DNA from: Caldilineaceae bacterium
GTDB lineage: Bacteria > Chloroflexota > Anaerolineae > Caldilineales > Caldilineaceae
Reading direction: 5' to 3'
Assembly: GCA_020846635.1 (NCBI GenBank)
Contig: JADLDO010000005.1
Span: 1 to 64,000, forward strand
DNA length: 64,000 nt
The notes under the pieces are model-generated. The model made no database searches and was not told where the DNA came from. It saw nothing but the letters and a program-made list of their open reading frames with translations. Positions 27,691-37,010 of this stretch are shown one piece after another (positions within the stretch are counted from its first letter, which is position 1; each line of letters opens with the position of its first letter). The position numbers and the translations under genes are program-made.

Positions 27691-29042
27691 TAGGTATCTG
27701 GCGGTTCGTTCGTCTCCGGCTCTAGGTGCAGGGGATGCAGCGCTTCTGTCTCATCCAAATAGAGGAATGCATCGTAGCGGTCGGGCAATACGCTCGGTAC
27801 ATAGTTGCCCCCTTCGTGCGTGGGATCATAGACAACACCAATCGCACGATGTCCACGTGGGGCCGAAGCCCCAGGCAGCGCTTGGAAATCGGCCATACGC
27901 AAGAGATTGTTGCCGCCAGCGGCCCGATGGAGCAGATCTTCCCAGCTACCTGTCTGGGCGCGAGGGACCTGCATGCGCTGCATCGGCGCGCCCCAGCGCT
28001 CACCAGCAATGACAGTGCCGCGGTGTGAGCCAAACCCTGCCAGGAAGACACCCTGGTCGTCATGCCGTTCGCGCACAAGTTGGCCTACATTCACCATGCG
28101 CGCAGATGCCATATCGGTGGCGCGTGCATCGCCGATGTGGGTATTGTGTTCCCAAACAATTGCCCTGGCTTGTGTGCCATGAAAATCCATCAACCGATCC
28201 AGGGTATCGGCCATGTGCGTGCCGCGTATATTCCACGATTCGGCATCACCGCGGATCATCGTGCGATAGTAGCGCTCGGCTCCTACCGTAACCCAGGCGT
28301 TCTGCTCGGCATTAAAACCGGCTTCGGGATCGGATGTGTAGGGATAGCTTTGTCCGCGCAGTTCGACCAGCAGCGCGAGCACCTCATCCTCACAGGAATC
28401 GGGCACCATCGCCGTACTCCAGGCGTAGGTCTGGGGATCACCCCCATAGGGTTCAAAACAGCGCACCGCGCGCTGTGCCGCTTCGAGGGCATCTGGCCGG
28501 TTGGTCGTGATATAGTCGAGCAGAACCGCCATGGATTCGTGCAGGCTGTAGACATCCATCCCATAAAACCCCACCTGCGACCTGGGATCGCGTGCGCTGT
28601 TATATTGGTGCAGCCATTCCGCCAGGGCAACCACTTCCCAATTAGCCCACATCCACGTCGGCCAACGCTGGAAAGCATGTAATACAGTGTAGGCATCTGC
28701 GCCGCTGTCGTTGTAATGCTTGATATAACGATTGACCTGATAGCAGTCAGGCCAATCGCCTTCTACCGCGATGAAGGAGAAGCCCTTTTCGCGAATCAAC
28801 CGCCGGCTGAGGCGTGCCCGCCATGTGTAGTAGTCCGAGGTTCCATGTGAGGCTTCGCCCAACAGCACAAAATGGGCATCACCGATCCAGTCGAGCAGCG
28901 GAGAGAGGTCGTCAGCATCCTCTAATTTGTACGCATGTCTGCCAATTTCCTCGACCAAGTCTGCCGTCCGGTCGTTAATGACCGGGCTGCGTAATCTATC
29001 GCTTAGCATGGCGATACCATCCCTTTCCATCGTCACTGCCAT
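27675..29042 (-). CDS. Erythromycin esterase-like protein (EreA/COG2312 family)
   Basis: 455 aa. Motifs of the family: FVLLGEASHGTSDYY (catalytic His region), FIAVEGDWPDCYQVNRYI, VGFYGMDVYSLHESMAVLLDYI, WEHNTHIGDARATDM and FGSHRGTV. Few members hydrolyse macrolides; most have unknown substrates. It commonly occurs with or fused to the COG1926 phosphoribosyltransferase, as here. ATG 29042 is used; ATG 29009 follows AAAGGGATGG and is an alternative. It is divergent from the cobalamin operon. Confidence 0.88.
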   Translation of the reverse strand: MAVTMERDGIAMLSDRLRSPVINDRTADLVEEIGRHAYKLEDADDLSPLLDWIGDAHFVLLGEASHGTSDYYTWRARLSRRLIREKGFSFIAVEGDWPDCYQVNRYIKHYNDSGADAYTVLHAFQRWPTWMWANWEVVALAEWLHQYNSARDPRSQVGFYGMDVYSLHESMAVLLDYITTNRPDALEAAQRAVRCFEPYGGDPQTYAWSTAMVPDSCEDEVLALLVELRGQSYPYTSDPEAGFNAEQNAWVTVGAERYYRTMIRGDAESWNIRGTHMADTLDRLMDFHGTQARAIVWEHNTHIGDARATDMASARMVNVGQLVRERHDDQGVFLAGFGSHRGTVIAGERWGAPMQRMQVPRAQTGSWEDLLHRAAGGNNLLRMADFQALPGASAPRGHRAIGVVYDPTHEGGNYVPSVLPDRYDAFLYLDETEALHPLHLEPETNEPPDTYPWGV

Positions 29043-29206
29043 ATCTTACGAACCGGGTTTTGCAATGGCTGGCAGTGAGTTCAGCTCTATTAGAAGCCTG
29101 GTTCATGATCGAGATTAAGTCAATAGATGAGTGTACAAGAAACTGACCTATTCACAGATAGAATCGCTTCTTTCCTCCCTCAACGCGAGATACGCCCCAT
29201 TTTTCG

Positions 29207-29235
29207 TTGACACTGATAGGTCGCTCTGCTATACT
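29207..29235 (+). promoter_or_regulatory. Promoter of the cobalamin operon
   Basis: TTGACA (29207-29212), 17-base spacer and TATACT (29230-29235) give a near-consensus sigma-70 promoter. Predicted start near 29242, about 20 bases before the riboswitch P1 stem. Confidence 0.8.
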
Positions 29236-29262
29236 GGCACTGAATCGAATATCCTGTACCCG

Positions 29263-29440
29263 TACAGGTGCGCTTGTTGCTCGGATGCAGAGCGCATAAT
29301 GGGGGAAGCTTGGTGATGCCGCCGATTTCATAGCCGCGGCTAGTCCAGCACTGTCCCGCAACGGTAAGCCTGGTCATTGCTCTACATATTCATTGTTCTA
29401 TGTGGATTGACCGAGAGGCAAGTCCGATACCCCACCTGTA
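29263..29440 (+). ncRNA. Cobalamin riboswitch aptamer
   Basis: The P1 stem pairs TACAGGTG (29263-29270) with CACCTGTA (29433-29440). Inside lies the B12-box sequence CTGTCCCGCAACGGTAA (29351-29367) and the closing AAGTCCGATACC segment. These are the conserved elements of the adenosylcobalamin/cobalamin class. It precedes cobT and the whole uptake/salvage operon, so cobalamin excess should switch the operon off through the terminator at 29501. Confidence 0.93.
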
Positions 29441-29500
29441 TGGATGCTGGAGCCACCTTCGTGGAAAAGGGGGGCTACGCGTGATCGCCTTGCACGATAG

Positions 29501-29528
29501 GCCCGCCAATTTGGCGGGCTTTACTTTT
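29501..29528 (+). terminator. Riboswitch expression-platform terminator
   Basis: GCCCGCCA (29501-29508) pairs with TGGCGGGC (29512-29519), followed by TTTACTTTT. It is placed 60 bases after the aptamer and 100 bases before cobT, as expected for transcriptional control. An alternative antiterminator partner was not resolved by eye. Confidence 0.85.
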
Positions 29529-29626
29529 GCGGTCATGTGAATACCCTGGCAACGATGGCGGCTCCCTTGCTGGGAGTCATTTTTGATTGGTGTAGATTTG
29601 ATTGGTGTAAAAGAGAAGATGCAACC

Positions 29627-30691
29627 ATGATCGCAACCCGCGCATCGCTGCAAAACTGGATTGAGCAAATCAAACCTTTGCATCGCCCTGCGATGGCTGA
29701 GGCGGAGGCGCGCCAGGCTCGCTTGACCAAACCGGCGGGCGCTTTGGGACGCTTGGAAGGGCTGGCGACACAGCTCGCCGGTATCACAGGCGAGCCGCGC
29801 CCCCGGCTTACTCACAAAGTCGTGGTGGTCATGGCAGGGGATCATGGTGTTACAGCGGAAGGGGTCAGCGCCTATCCGCAGAGTGTAACCGCCCAGATGG
29901 TCTTGAACTTTATAGCCGGAGGCGCGGCGATCAATGTGCTGGCACGACAAGCGGGCGCGCGTGTGGTGGTGGCCGATTTGGGAGTTGCGTCACTGCTGCC
30001 CACACGCCCCGACCTCTATGATGGTAAGGTCGCATTGGGGACGGCGAACATGGCGCATGGGCCTGCGATGAGCCGCGAGCAGGCGATCCAGGCAATCGAG
30101 AGCGGGGCAGAATTGGTTCGCCGGGAAGCGGCTCAAGGGCTGGACATTTTGGGGCTTGGCGAGATGGGCATCGGCAACACGACCGCCGCCGCGGCCATTG
30201 CTGCTGTGCTGATCGGCGCGGATCCCGTCGAGTTGGTGGGGCGAGGAACCGGGCTGGACGATGCAGGGTTGATGCACAAGATCGAGGTGGTGCGGCGCGT
30301 GCTGGCGGTGAATCAACCTGACGCGAGCGATGGGCTGGAGGTCTTAGCGAAGGTGGGTGGCTTTGAGATTGGCGGCCTGGTGGGAGCTATCTTGTCGACG
30401 GCTGCCCATCGTCGTCCGGTCATGGTAGATGGTTTTATTACCACCGCTGCGGCGATGATTGCGGTGACGCTGGCTCCCGCGATACGTCCCTATTTGCTCG
30501 CCGCCCATCATTCGGCGGAACCGGGGCATGGGGCCATGCTGGCGTGGCTGGGGTTGGAGCCGCTGTTGTCGCTCGATTTGCGTTTGGGCGAGGGAACTGG
30601 CGCTGTATTGGGGATGCAACTAGCAGATGCGGCGTGTCGTCTGTTGGATGAGATGGCAACTTTTGGCGAGGCAGGGATAGATCAGGGTTAG
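29627..30691 (+). CDS. cobT: Nicotinate-nucleotide-dimethylbenzimidazole phosphoribosyltransferase
   Basis: 354 aa. Makes alpha-ribazole phosphate, the lower-ligand precursor of cobalamin. Hallmarks: LTKPAGALGRLE, VVVMAGDHGVTAEGVSAYP, GEMGIGNTTAAAAI, VGRGTGLDD and the C-terminal LGLEPLLSLDLRLGEGTGA with the catalytic Glu. ATG 29627 is used; an earlier ATG at 29537 would add a poorly conserved extension. First gene of the riboswitch-controlled operon. Confidence 0.96.
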   Translation: MIATRASLQNWIEQIKPLHRPAMAEAEARQARLTKPAGALGRLEGLATQLAGITGEPRPRLTHKVVVVMAGDHGVTAEGVSAYPQSVTAQMVLNFIAGGAAINVLARQAGARVVVADLGVASLLPTRPDLYDGKVALGTANMAHGPAMSREQAIQAIESGAELVRREAAQGLDILGLGEMGIGNTTAAAAIAAVLIGADPVELVGRGTGLDDAGLMHKIEVVRRVLAVNQPDASDGLEVLAKVGGFEIGGLVGAILSTAAHRRPVMVDGFITTAAAMIAVTLAPAIRPYLLAAHHSAEPGHGAMLAWLGLEPLLSLDLRLGEGTGAVLGMQLADAACRLLDEMATFGEAGIDQG

Positions 30692-30701
30692 GGGGCGAAA
30701 G

Positions 30702-32102
30702 ATGATGTCTATGAGCAATTATGCGCGTTGGCGTGGTGTACTGTTGGCGGTGGTGATGGCGGCGGCGCTGATGGTTTTGTTGGTGGCGTGTACGGGGGCT
30801 GTGCCAATGACCCCGGAGGTGAGTGTTGAGGAAGTGCAGCCTACCGCGGTTGCGACTATCAAAGAATCAACCGAGGAGGCGGCAGGCGACCAGGCTACGC
30901 TGATTGTACAGCTTGACGATGAGCGCACACTGGTACGCAAACTCGACTTGACCGAGCCAATTTCGGGGCTAGCCCTGTTAGAGCAGAGCGACCTGGATGT
31001 GGTGAAGGCTGACTTTAGCTGGGGTACAGCGGTGTGCAGCATTGAGGGGGTGGGCTGTCCCGCTGAGGATTGTTTTTGCTCTGAGAATACCTTCTGGAAT
31101 TATTTGTCGTGGAATGATGATGCCTGGGTTGGCTATCCTGTCGGCCCGGCGCAAAGCGTGATCAGCACGACGGATGCCGTGGAAGGGTGGCAGTGGGGCA
31201 TGGGCGACAGGCTGCCTTTGCCACCGGCGCGCGCAGAGGCGGCGCACGATGCGCTGACCTGGCTGCGTTCGCAGCAGGTGATCACCGATGGCAGCTATGG
31301 CAGCAGTGTTGGGGCCAGTGTCGAGACGCTGCTCGCGCTGGGCGCGAACCATGAGGATGCAGATGCATGGCGACCTGCGCCCGACGCGCCCTCACTCCTG
31401 GACTTTGTGCTGGAACATGGGGCTGAACATTCGCAAGGCGGGGTGAGTGAAGCCGGGAAATTGGCAGTGGCGCTTGCGGCTGCGGATGCCTGCTGGCCTG
31501 CCGGTGCGATGAAGCCCTCCGACTATTACAGCCCAACGCTAGGCGCGCTGCATTCAGATGCGGGGTTCTTGGCCTGGGGCATTTTGGGCACGCTGGCGCT
31601 GGATGAGCCGACGCCAACGGATAGCGTGGAGTATCTGATCAACTTGGCGCTGCCCGAAGGCGGTTGGGAGTGGACGCCGGGATGGGGGCGTGACACCAAT
31701 TCAACGGCGCTGGCATTGCAAGCGTTGGTGGCAGCAGGAACCCCCGTGACAAACAGCGTAATCATCAGCGGCTTGGGCTATCTGCAAGAAGCGCATACGC
31801 CGGAAGGTGGCTTTAGCTATGACCCGCTTGGCTCGTGGGGCAATGTGGCGGATGCGAATTCCACCGCCTATGTCCTACAGGCGTTGGCGGCGTTGGGGCT
31901 GCACGCGCCGGATAGCCCCCTGCAAGCGATGGGCGATCAGGCCATTGACTTCCTGATTGGCTTGCAAGTGGACGGGGGCGCGTTGGGCTGGCAAGTGGAG
32001 CAGCCCGCGCCGAACCTGGGTGCGACCCAACAGGCGATCCCCGCACTCCTGGGCCAGCCCTATCCAATCCGCCGGGTGGCGCTGCCGGTCTGTGGGGAGT
32101 AG
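30702..32102 (+). CDS. Intrinsic-factor/transcobalamin-like lipoprotein (DUF4430-like domain plus alpha-alpha toroid)
   Basis: 466 aa exported lipoprotein (TM 12-29, lipobox LVAC with Cys30). Residues about 65-167 match the DUF4430 pattern (SGLALLEQS, GTAVCSIEGVGC, FWNYLSWNDDAWVG, VEGWQWG), the fold of the beta domain of vertebrate intrinsic factor and transcobalamin. An insert carries four cysteines (112, 119, 124, 126). Residues about 178-466 form prenyltransferase/squalene-cyclase-type alpha-alpha toroid repeats (GGWEWTPGWGRDTNSTALALQAL, GGFSYDPLGSWGNVADANSTAYVLQAL). The vertebrate proteins have the same two domains in the opposite order and bind cobalamin between them. Its place directly after cobT and before an ECF transporter suggests corrinoid capture at the cell surface. 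Function is inferred. Confidence 0.75.
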   Translation: MMSMSNYARWRGVLLAVVMAAALMVLLVACTGAVPMTPEVSVEEVQPTAVATIKESTEEAAGDQATLIVQLDDERTLVRKLDLTEPISGLALLEQSDLDVVKADFSWGTAVCSIEGVGCPAEDCFCSENTFWNYLSWNDDAWVGYPVGPAQSVISTTDAVEGWQWGMGDRLPLPPARAEAAHDALTWLRSQQVITDGSYGSSVGASVETLLALGANHEDADAWRPAPDAPSLLDFVLEHGAEHSQGGVSEAGKLAVALAAADACWPAGAMKPSDYYSPTLGALHSDAGFLAWGILGTLALDEPTPTDSVEYLINLALPEGGWEWTPGWGRDTNSTALALQALVAAGTPVTNSVIISGLGYLQEAHTPEGGFSYDPLGSWGNVADANSTAYVLQALAALGLHAPDSPLQAMGDQAIDFLIGLQVDGGALGWQVEQPAPNLGATQQAIPALLGQPYPIRRVALPVCGE

Positions 32103-32104
32103 GG

Positions 32105-32794
32105 ATGCGGGAGCGTAACGCGGTAATAGGCAGAGATTATTTCAATTTGGGCAAGGCCAGGGTAGTGGCGATGCTGCTTCTGGCCTTGATCCTGGGGATG
32201 GGGCAGGCTGCACCTGTCGCCGCGCAGAATGATTCGACACCCAACCGCGCCGGGTTGGTCGTGGTGCATGAGGATGGCAGTGTGGTGAGCCGCTGTGTGG
32301 GTTTTGATGAGGAGAGCATCAGCGGCTATGACCTGCTGGTGCGGGGCGGCTTTGCCCCGCGTGCGGAAGTCACCGGCATGGGGACTTCTGTGTGCAGCCT
32401 GGAGGGGCAGGGCTGTGGCGAAGGGGAGAATTGCTTTTGCCAATGTATGTCATCCCCCTGCATCTACTGGACCTATTGGCAGCTTGGCCCCGAAGGCTGG
32501 CGCTATTTCAACATGGGCGCTTCCGCTAATCAGGTGAGCGATGGGGCTGTGCAGGGTTGGCGTTGGGGGGAGAGCAAACCCAATGCCCCCGCCGAGATTG
32601 CGCCACCGACGATGACCTTTGCCGATATTTGCGCGGCTGACGCGGTCGTTTATGGAATCGAAGACGCGATCCCGGCGGCATCACGCACCGGAGTTGGAGC
32701 CGAGCCCTGGCTGGTCGCCCTGGTCGTGGCTGTGCCGCTGCTGCTGGGCGCGGGGTGGTGGCTGTTGCAGCGGCGCAGGGGGGGGCAACCATGA
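32105..32794 (+). CDS. Membrane-anchored DUF4430-like protein
   Basis: 229 aa. Signal peptide (20-40), one DUF4430-like domain (about 48-155) and a C-terminal TM anchor (201-221) with a basic tail. It shares with the preceding lipoprotein the Cys-rich signature CSxEGxGC...CFC (Cys97, 104, 110, 112) and the closing VQGWRWG, but lacks the toroid. The two look like paralogs of one domain. It starts 3 bases after the previous stop and overlaps the S-component gene (ATGA). A docking protein that hands corrinoid from the lipoprotein to the transporter is a reasonable model. Confidence 0.7.
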   Translation: MRERNAVIGRDYFNLGKARVVAMLLLALILGMGQAAPVAAQNDSTPNRAGLVVVHEDGSVVSRCVGFDEESISGYDLLVRGGFAPRAEVTGMGTSVCSLEGQGCGEGENCFCQCMSSPCIYWTYWQLGPEGWRYFNMGASANQVSDGAVQGWRWGESKPNAPAEIAPPTMTFADICAADAVVYGIEDAIPAASRTGVGAEPWLVALVVAVPLLLGAGWWLLQRRRGGQP

Positions 32795-33684
32795 GCAGAT
32801 GGCAGGAGCGTCTTTCTGCGTTTCTTCTCTATGGCCTAACGACGCTGATCGGGGTGGCGGCCTTTCTCTACCCCTTCTGGCTGCCTGCGGTCACACAGAA
32901 CCCGCAGACGGGCATGGCCCATGCGGATGACGCGCCCTTGATGCTGACCTTGTTGGTGGGGTTGGCCTTTGCTGTACTGCTTTTAGAGGTGCAGAGCGCG
33001 GCGGGCAGCGCCAAGATGGTGGCGCTTTTGGGTGTGCTGGTGGCGATCAACAGTGTGCTGCGCTTTGCCGATGCTGCCATTCCAGGGCCGGGCGGCTTTA
33101 GCCCCATCTTCGTGCTGATCATCCTGGGTGGCTATGTCTATGGGGCGCGCGTGGGCTTTTTGCTCGGTGTGCTGACCTTGCTGGTTTCGGCGTTGATCAC
33201 AGGCGGCGTTGGCCCGTGGCTGCCCTATCAGATGTTCACCGCGGGCTGGGTGGGCATGAGCGCGCCGCTTTGCCGCCTATTGGCGCGCCTCTTTGGTTGG
33301 CGAGAGAAGGGGGGCGAGGTGCTGCTGCTGGCGCTTTTGGGCGCGCTGTGGGGGCTGGTCTATGGCGTCGTCATCAATCTCTGGTTCTGGCCCTATGCCG
33401 TGGGGAGTGCCGATCAATACTGGACGCCCGGTTTGGGGCTGGTGACAACGGTGCAGCGCTATGCGCTCTTTTATGTGACGACTTCGCTGGCGTGGGACAG
33501 TATGCGCGCGATTGGCAATGCGTTGATGATCCTGGCCTTTGGAGGTGCGATTTTGCGCGTGCTGCGCCGCTTCCATGCGCGCTTTGCCTTCACCTATGCG
33601 CCCTTGCCTGTTTTGCCCAAAGCACCAGAGAAAGTTGTCTATCCACCAGCCACGCGTACCCCTACGCCCCTAGAGCAACCATGA
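32791..33684 (+). CDS. ECF transporter S component (predicted corrinoid-specific)
   Basis: 297 aa, about six TM helices. Has the S-component pattern GGYVYGARVGFLLGVLTLLVSALITGGVGPWLPYQMFTAGWVG. The S component binds the substrate within the membrane and toppled rotation by the T/A module releases it inside. ATG 32791 overlaps the previous TGA. Corrinoid specificity is inferred from the riboswitch and neighbours. A proline-rich basic tail ends the protein. Confidence 0.85.
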   Translation: MSRWQERLSAFLLYGLTTLIGVAAFLYPFWLPAVTQNPQTGMAHADDAPLMLTLLVGLAFAVLLLEVQSAAGSAKMVALLGVLVAINSVLRFADAAIPGPGGFSPIFVLIILGGYVYGARVGFLLGVLTLLVSALITGGVGPWLPYQMFTAGWVGMSAPLCRLLARLFGWREKGGEVLLLALLGALWGLVYGVVINLWFWPYAVGSADQYWTPGLGLVTTVQRYALFYVTTSLAWDSMRAIGNALMILAFGGAILRVLRRFHARFAFTYAPLPVLPKAPEKVVYPPATRTPTPLEQP

Positions 33685-33694
33685 GCGTGCAATC

Positions 33695-34747
33695 GTGAGA
33701 GATCGCGCCGCCATTCATGGGCTGGCGTGGCTGGCATGGCTGGGTGCAATCGTGGTGTTGACCACGACCACGCGCAACCCCTGGTATTTGGCGCTGGCCT
33801 TCTTGTGGGTCATCGTGACAGAGGCCGTTGCCAAACGCCAACCGCTCTTGGGCCGCAGCGCGCCGATCTGGTCGCCGCTGCGTTTCGGGCTGCTGGTGAT
33901 TCCGATAGCCGCGCTCTTTAATGGGTTGACGGTGCATGTGGGTGCGACCGAATTGTGGCGCTTGCCGTTGCATTGGCCTCTGTTCGGTGGGGCCATTACG
34001 CTGGAGGCGATGCTCTTTGGCGCGCTCAATGGGCTGGCGCTGACCATTCTCTTTGGCGCTTTTGCCGTGGTCAACCGCATGATGCCGCTGCGCGCCATTA
34101 TCCATCTGATTCCACGCACTTATTACCCGGTGGCGATTGTGGCGGCGATTGCGATCACCTTTGTGCCGGTGACGCTGCAACAGTGGCAGCAGATTCGCGA
34201 GGCACAGGCGGTGCGCGGCCACAAGTTGCGGGGAATTGGCAGTTGGCTGGCGCTCTGGCTGCCCCTGTTGACGAGCGGCATGGAGCGCGCACTGCAATTG
34301 GCCGAGGCGATGACCGCGCGTGGATTTGCCGGGGGCGTGGCAAGCCACAACCCGGTGCAGCAGAGTGCGCTGGTGGGCGGGCTGGCTGTGGTCCTGGCCG
34401 GGTTGCTCCTGCGTACCGTCTGGGGGCAGGGTGTGGCGGGGCTGCTGCTCATGGTGGGCGGTGCGGCGTTGGTGCTGGGCATTTTGCACGCCGCCGGTCG
34501 CCAGCATCCGCACACGCGCTACCGTCCTATGCCCTGGCAACCGCAGGATTGGGTGGTGGTGGCGGGCGCACTGCTGACGGCGCTGGCCTTTCTTTTGCCC
34601 GTTCCGGGACGAGCGACGATCTTTTATACCCCCTATCCGACCCTGATGCCGCCGGAGTTTGCGCTAACGCTGGGAGTGGCAATGTGGGGACTGCTGGCCC
34701 CGGTTGCGGTGTGGTTGGTGATGGGGCGTGAGGTTCTCTATGATTGA
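33695..34747 (+). CDS. ECF transporter T component (EcfT-like)
   Basis: 350 aa membrane protein. The two coupling-helix motifs that contact the ATPases are present as [12 protein letters not shown] and [12 protein letters not shown] (variants of the A-R-G boxes of EcfT/CbiQ). Start is GTG 33695. Two to three extra C-terminal TM helices (about 225-345) go beyond the usual EcfT length. It overlaps the ATPase gene by 8 bases. Confidence 0.88.
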   Translation: MRDRAAIHGLAWLAWLGAIVVLTTTTRNPWYLALAFLWVIVTEAVAKRQPLLGRSAPIWSPLRFGLLVIPIAALFNGLTVHVGATELWRLPLHWPLFGGAITLEAMLFGALNGLALTILFGAFAVVNRMMPLRAIIHLIPRTYYPVAIVAAIAITFVPVTLQQWQQIREAQAVRGHKLRGIGSWLALWLPLLTSGMERALQLAEAMTARGFAGGVASHNPVQQSALVGGLAVVLAGLLLRTVWGQGVAGLLLMVGGAALVLGILHAAGRQHPHTRYRPMPWQPQDWVVVAGALLTALAFLLPVPGRATIFYTPYPTLMPPEFALTLGVAMWGLLAPVAVWLVMGREVLYD

Positions 34748-36383
34748 ATTTGACCGTGTAACCTATATCTATCCGGGCGCAAAGCGGCCTGCACTGCGCG
34801 ATTTCTCGCTGACATTGCCTACGGGCGAAGTGGTGGTCGTCGCGGGGCCATCGGGCGCGGGCAAGTCTACGCTGCTGCGCTGCATCAATGGGCTGGTTCC
34901 CCACTTCAGCGGCGGCACGTTGACAGGCAACGTGCGTGTCCTGGGGCTTGATCCGGTGGCGGCAACGCCCCAGGTGATGAGCCGCCATGTCGGGTTTGTC
35001 TTTCAAGACCCCGAAGCACAGTTTGTCATGGATCGGGTGGAGGACGAGATCGCCTTTGCGCTGGAGAATGCGGCGATGTCGCCGCAGGAGATGCGTGTGC
35101 GCGTCGAGGAGACGCTGGATCTGCTCGACCTCGCTCCCTTGCGTTCCCGTCCACTAGCCGAGCTTTCAGGAGGTGAGAAACAGCGGGTAGCGATTGCCGC
35201 GGCGCTGGCGCTGCGCCCTGCGATCCTGGTTCTGGATGAGCCGACCTCGCAATTGGACCCCAAATCCGCCGAGGATGTGCTCAATGCGCTGGCGCGGCTC
35301 AACAGCGATTTGGGGTTGACGGTCATCCTGGCTGAACACCGGCTGGAGCGGGTGCTGCCTTTTGCGGACCAACTTCTCTATCTTCCTGGTGAGGGGGGCG
35401 CGCCGCTCTTGGACAATCCACGTTCTGTGCTGCCGGTGATGGAGCAGGTGCCGCCACTGGTGCGTTTGGCAAAGCAGTTGAACTGGTCGCCGCTGCCGCT
35501 GACCATCAAGGAGGGGCTGCGCTTTAGCCGTGTGCTGACGCCGCAGCCCGTGGATGGCCCATCCCGCGCCCTCCCTGCACCAACGGTTGAGCGCCCCTTT
35601 GCAGCGGCGCAGCAGGTGAAGGTGCGCTATGGGCAGACGCCTGCGCTGCATGGGGTGGATTTTGCGCTGCATCCCGGCGAGGTTGTGGCAGTGATGGGGC
35701 GCAATGGTTCGGGCAAGAGTACGCTGTTCAAGACGCTGGTGGGGCTAGTGCGACCCGACGCCGGACAGGTCCTGGTGATGGGGCGCGACGCTGCCAAGCT
35801 GGATGTGGCAACCATCTGCCAGAGCATCGGCTATCTGCCTCAGGACCCCAACAGCCTGCTCTTTGCCGATACGGTCATGGAGGAGTTGTCCTTTACACTG
35901 CGTAATCATGGCTATGATCCGGCGGGCAATCCAGCCGCACTGCCTGTTGACCCTGGCGCGCTGCTGGCACAGTTGGGGATCGCAGGGCTGGCAGATGCCT
36001 ATCCGCGCGATTTGAGCGTCGGTGAGCGGCAGCGGGTGGCGTTGGCGGCGATCTTGGTGGTGAAGCCGCACGCATTGTTGCTAGACGAGCCTACGCGCGG
36101 CCTGGACTATGGCGCGAAGGGGCAGTTGGCGCAATTGCTGCTGGGCTGGCGGCAGGCGGGCATGGGGATTGGCGTGGTGACGCATGATGTGGAGCTGGCC
36201 GCGGCGATTGCAGATCGCGTGGTGTTGATGAGCCAGGGGGAGATCATCGCCCAGGGCGCGCCCGCCGAGGTGTTGGGGGCATCTCCCTTCTTTGCGCCGC
36301 AGATTGCGCGGCTTTTTCCAGGGACGGGGTGGTTGACACCGGAGGATGTGGCGGGGGAGTTGGTTGGGCGTGAAAGAAACTGA
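34740..36383 (+). CDS. ECF transporter ATPase, two ABC domains fused (EcfA-A')
   Basis: 547 aa. Domain 1: Walker A GPSGAGKS (36-43), signature [15 protein letters not shown], Walker [12 protein letters not shown]. Domain 2: [36 protein letters not shown] linker of about 60 residues separates them. It replaces the separate EcfA1 and EcfA2 of other systems. GAGG lies 6 bases before ATG 34740. Confidence 0.92.
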   Translation: MIEFDRVTYIYPGAKRPALRDFSLTLPTGEVVVVAGPSGAGKSTLLRCINGLVPHFSGGTLTGNVRVLGLDPVAATPQVMSRHVGFVFQDPEAQFVMDRVEDEIAFALENAAMSPQEMRVRVEETLDLLDLAPLRSRPLAELSGGEKQRVAIAAALALRPAILVLDEPTSQLDPKSAEDVLNALARLNSDLGLTVILAEHRLERVLPFADQLLYLPGEGGAPLLDNPRSVLPVMEQVPPLVRLAKQLNWSPLPLTIKEGLRFSRVLTPQPVDGPSRALPAPTVERPFAAAQQVKVRYGQTPALHGVDFALHPGEVVAVMGRNGSGKSTLFKTLVGLVRPDAGQVLVMGRDAAKLDVATICQSIGYLPQDPNSLLFADTVMEELSFTLRNHGYDPAGNPAALPVDPGALLAQLGIAGLADAYPRDLSVGERQRVALAAILVVKPHALLLDEPTRGLDYGAKGQLAQLLLGWRQAGMGIGVVTHDVELAAAIADRVVLMSQGEIIAQGAPAEVLGASPFFAPQIARLFPGTGWLTPEDVAGELVGRERN

Positions 36384-36388
36384 GAAAA

Positions 36389-36420
36389 CCCTCCCGGAAG
36401 CTCAGAAACTTCCGGGAGGG
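36389..36420. repeat. CCCTCCCGGAAG-family hairpin inside the cobalamin operon
   Basis: Arms 36389-36400 and 36409-36420 pair perfectly over 12 bases with an 8-base loop. There is no U-run on the plus strand (GGTTATAG follows). It lies between the ATPase and adenosyltransferase genes, so it is more likely an mRNA processing or stability element than a full terminator. Confidence 0.7.
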
Positions 36421-36446
36421 GGTTATAGACGCGAAAGGGATGAATT

Positions 36447-37010
36447 ATGCCACGGTTGACAAAGATTTATACGAAGCGCGGCGATAAGGGGGAAACCTCG
36501 CTGGGCGGGGGGCAGCGTGTGCGTAAGGATACGCTGCGCGTGCAGGTCTATGGTACGGTGGACGAGTTGAATTCGCAGATTGGTGTAGCGCTGGCTGTGG
36601 GCTTGTGTGAGCGGCTGGTCGAACTGCTGCCTTCGATTCAGAATGAGCTGTTTGACCTGGGCTCTGACCTCTGCTTTTTGGAGGAAGATAAGGCCAAATA
36701 TCCGCTGCCTCAAATTGAGTTGCGCCACGTGACCCGCTTGGAGGAGGTGATCGATGAGATGACCGCGGTATTAGGGCCTTTGAAGAATTTTATTCTGCCG
36801 GGTGGCTCGCTGGGGTCGGCACAGTTGCATGTCGCGCGCACCGTTTGTCGCCGCGCGGAACGGGAAGCGACGACCCTGGCGAACGAAGAAGGGGTGGGCG
36901 AGCATGTGTTGACCTACCTCAACCGCCTCTCCGATGCGCTCTTTGTGATGGCGCGCTACGAGAATTCGCAGCAAGGCGTGGCGGAGCCGTTGTGGCAGCC
37001 GCGCGCCTAA
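36447..37010 (+). CDS. pduO: ATP:cob(I)alamin adenosyltransferase, PduO type
   Basis: 187 aa. Attaches the 5'-deoxyadenosyl group to cob(I)alamin or precursors. The N-terminal [24 protein letters not shown] motif binds [42 protein letters not shown] and [17 protein letters not shown] complete the family pattern. The 3' end overlaps cobS by 19 bases. Confidence 0.95.
   Translation: MPRLTKIYTKRGDKGETSLGGGQRVRKDTLRVQVYGTVDELNSQIGVALAVGLCERLVELLPSIQNELFDLGSDLCFLEEDKAKYPLPQIELRHVTRLEEVIDEMTAVLGPLKNFILPGGSLGSAQLHVARTVCRRAEREATTLANEEGVGEHVLTYLNRLSDALFVMARYENSQQGVAEPLWQPRA

Noticed and set aside
27675-29042. Calling the esterase-like gene a macrolide resistance gene
   Set aside because: Only a few members of this broad family hydrolyse macrolides, and the operon context points to another unknown role.
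36845-36991. N-terminal extension of the cobS frame
   Set aside because: This part lies inside pduO in another frame and reads as low-complexity Arg/Gly. The GTG at 36992 has its own ribosome binding site and matches the normal CobS start.
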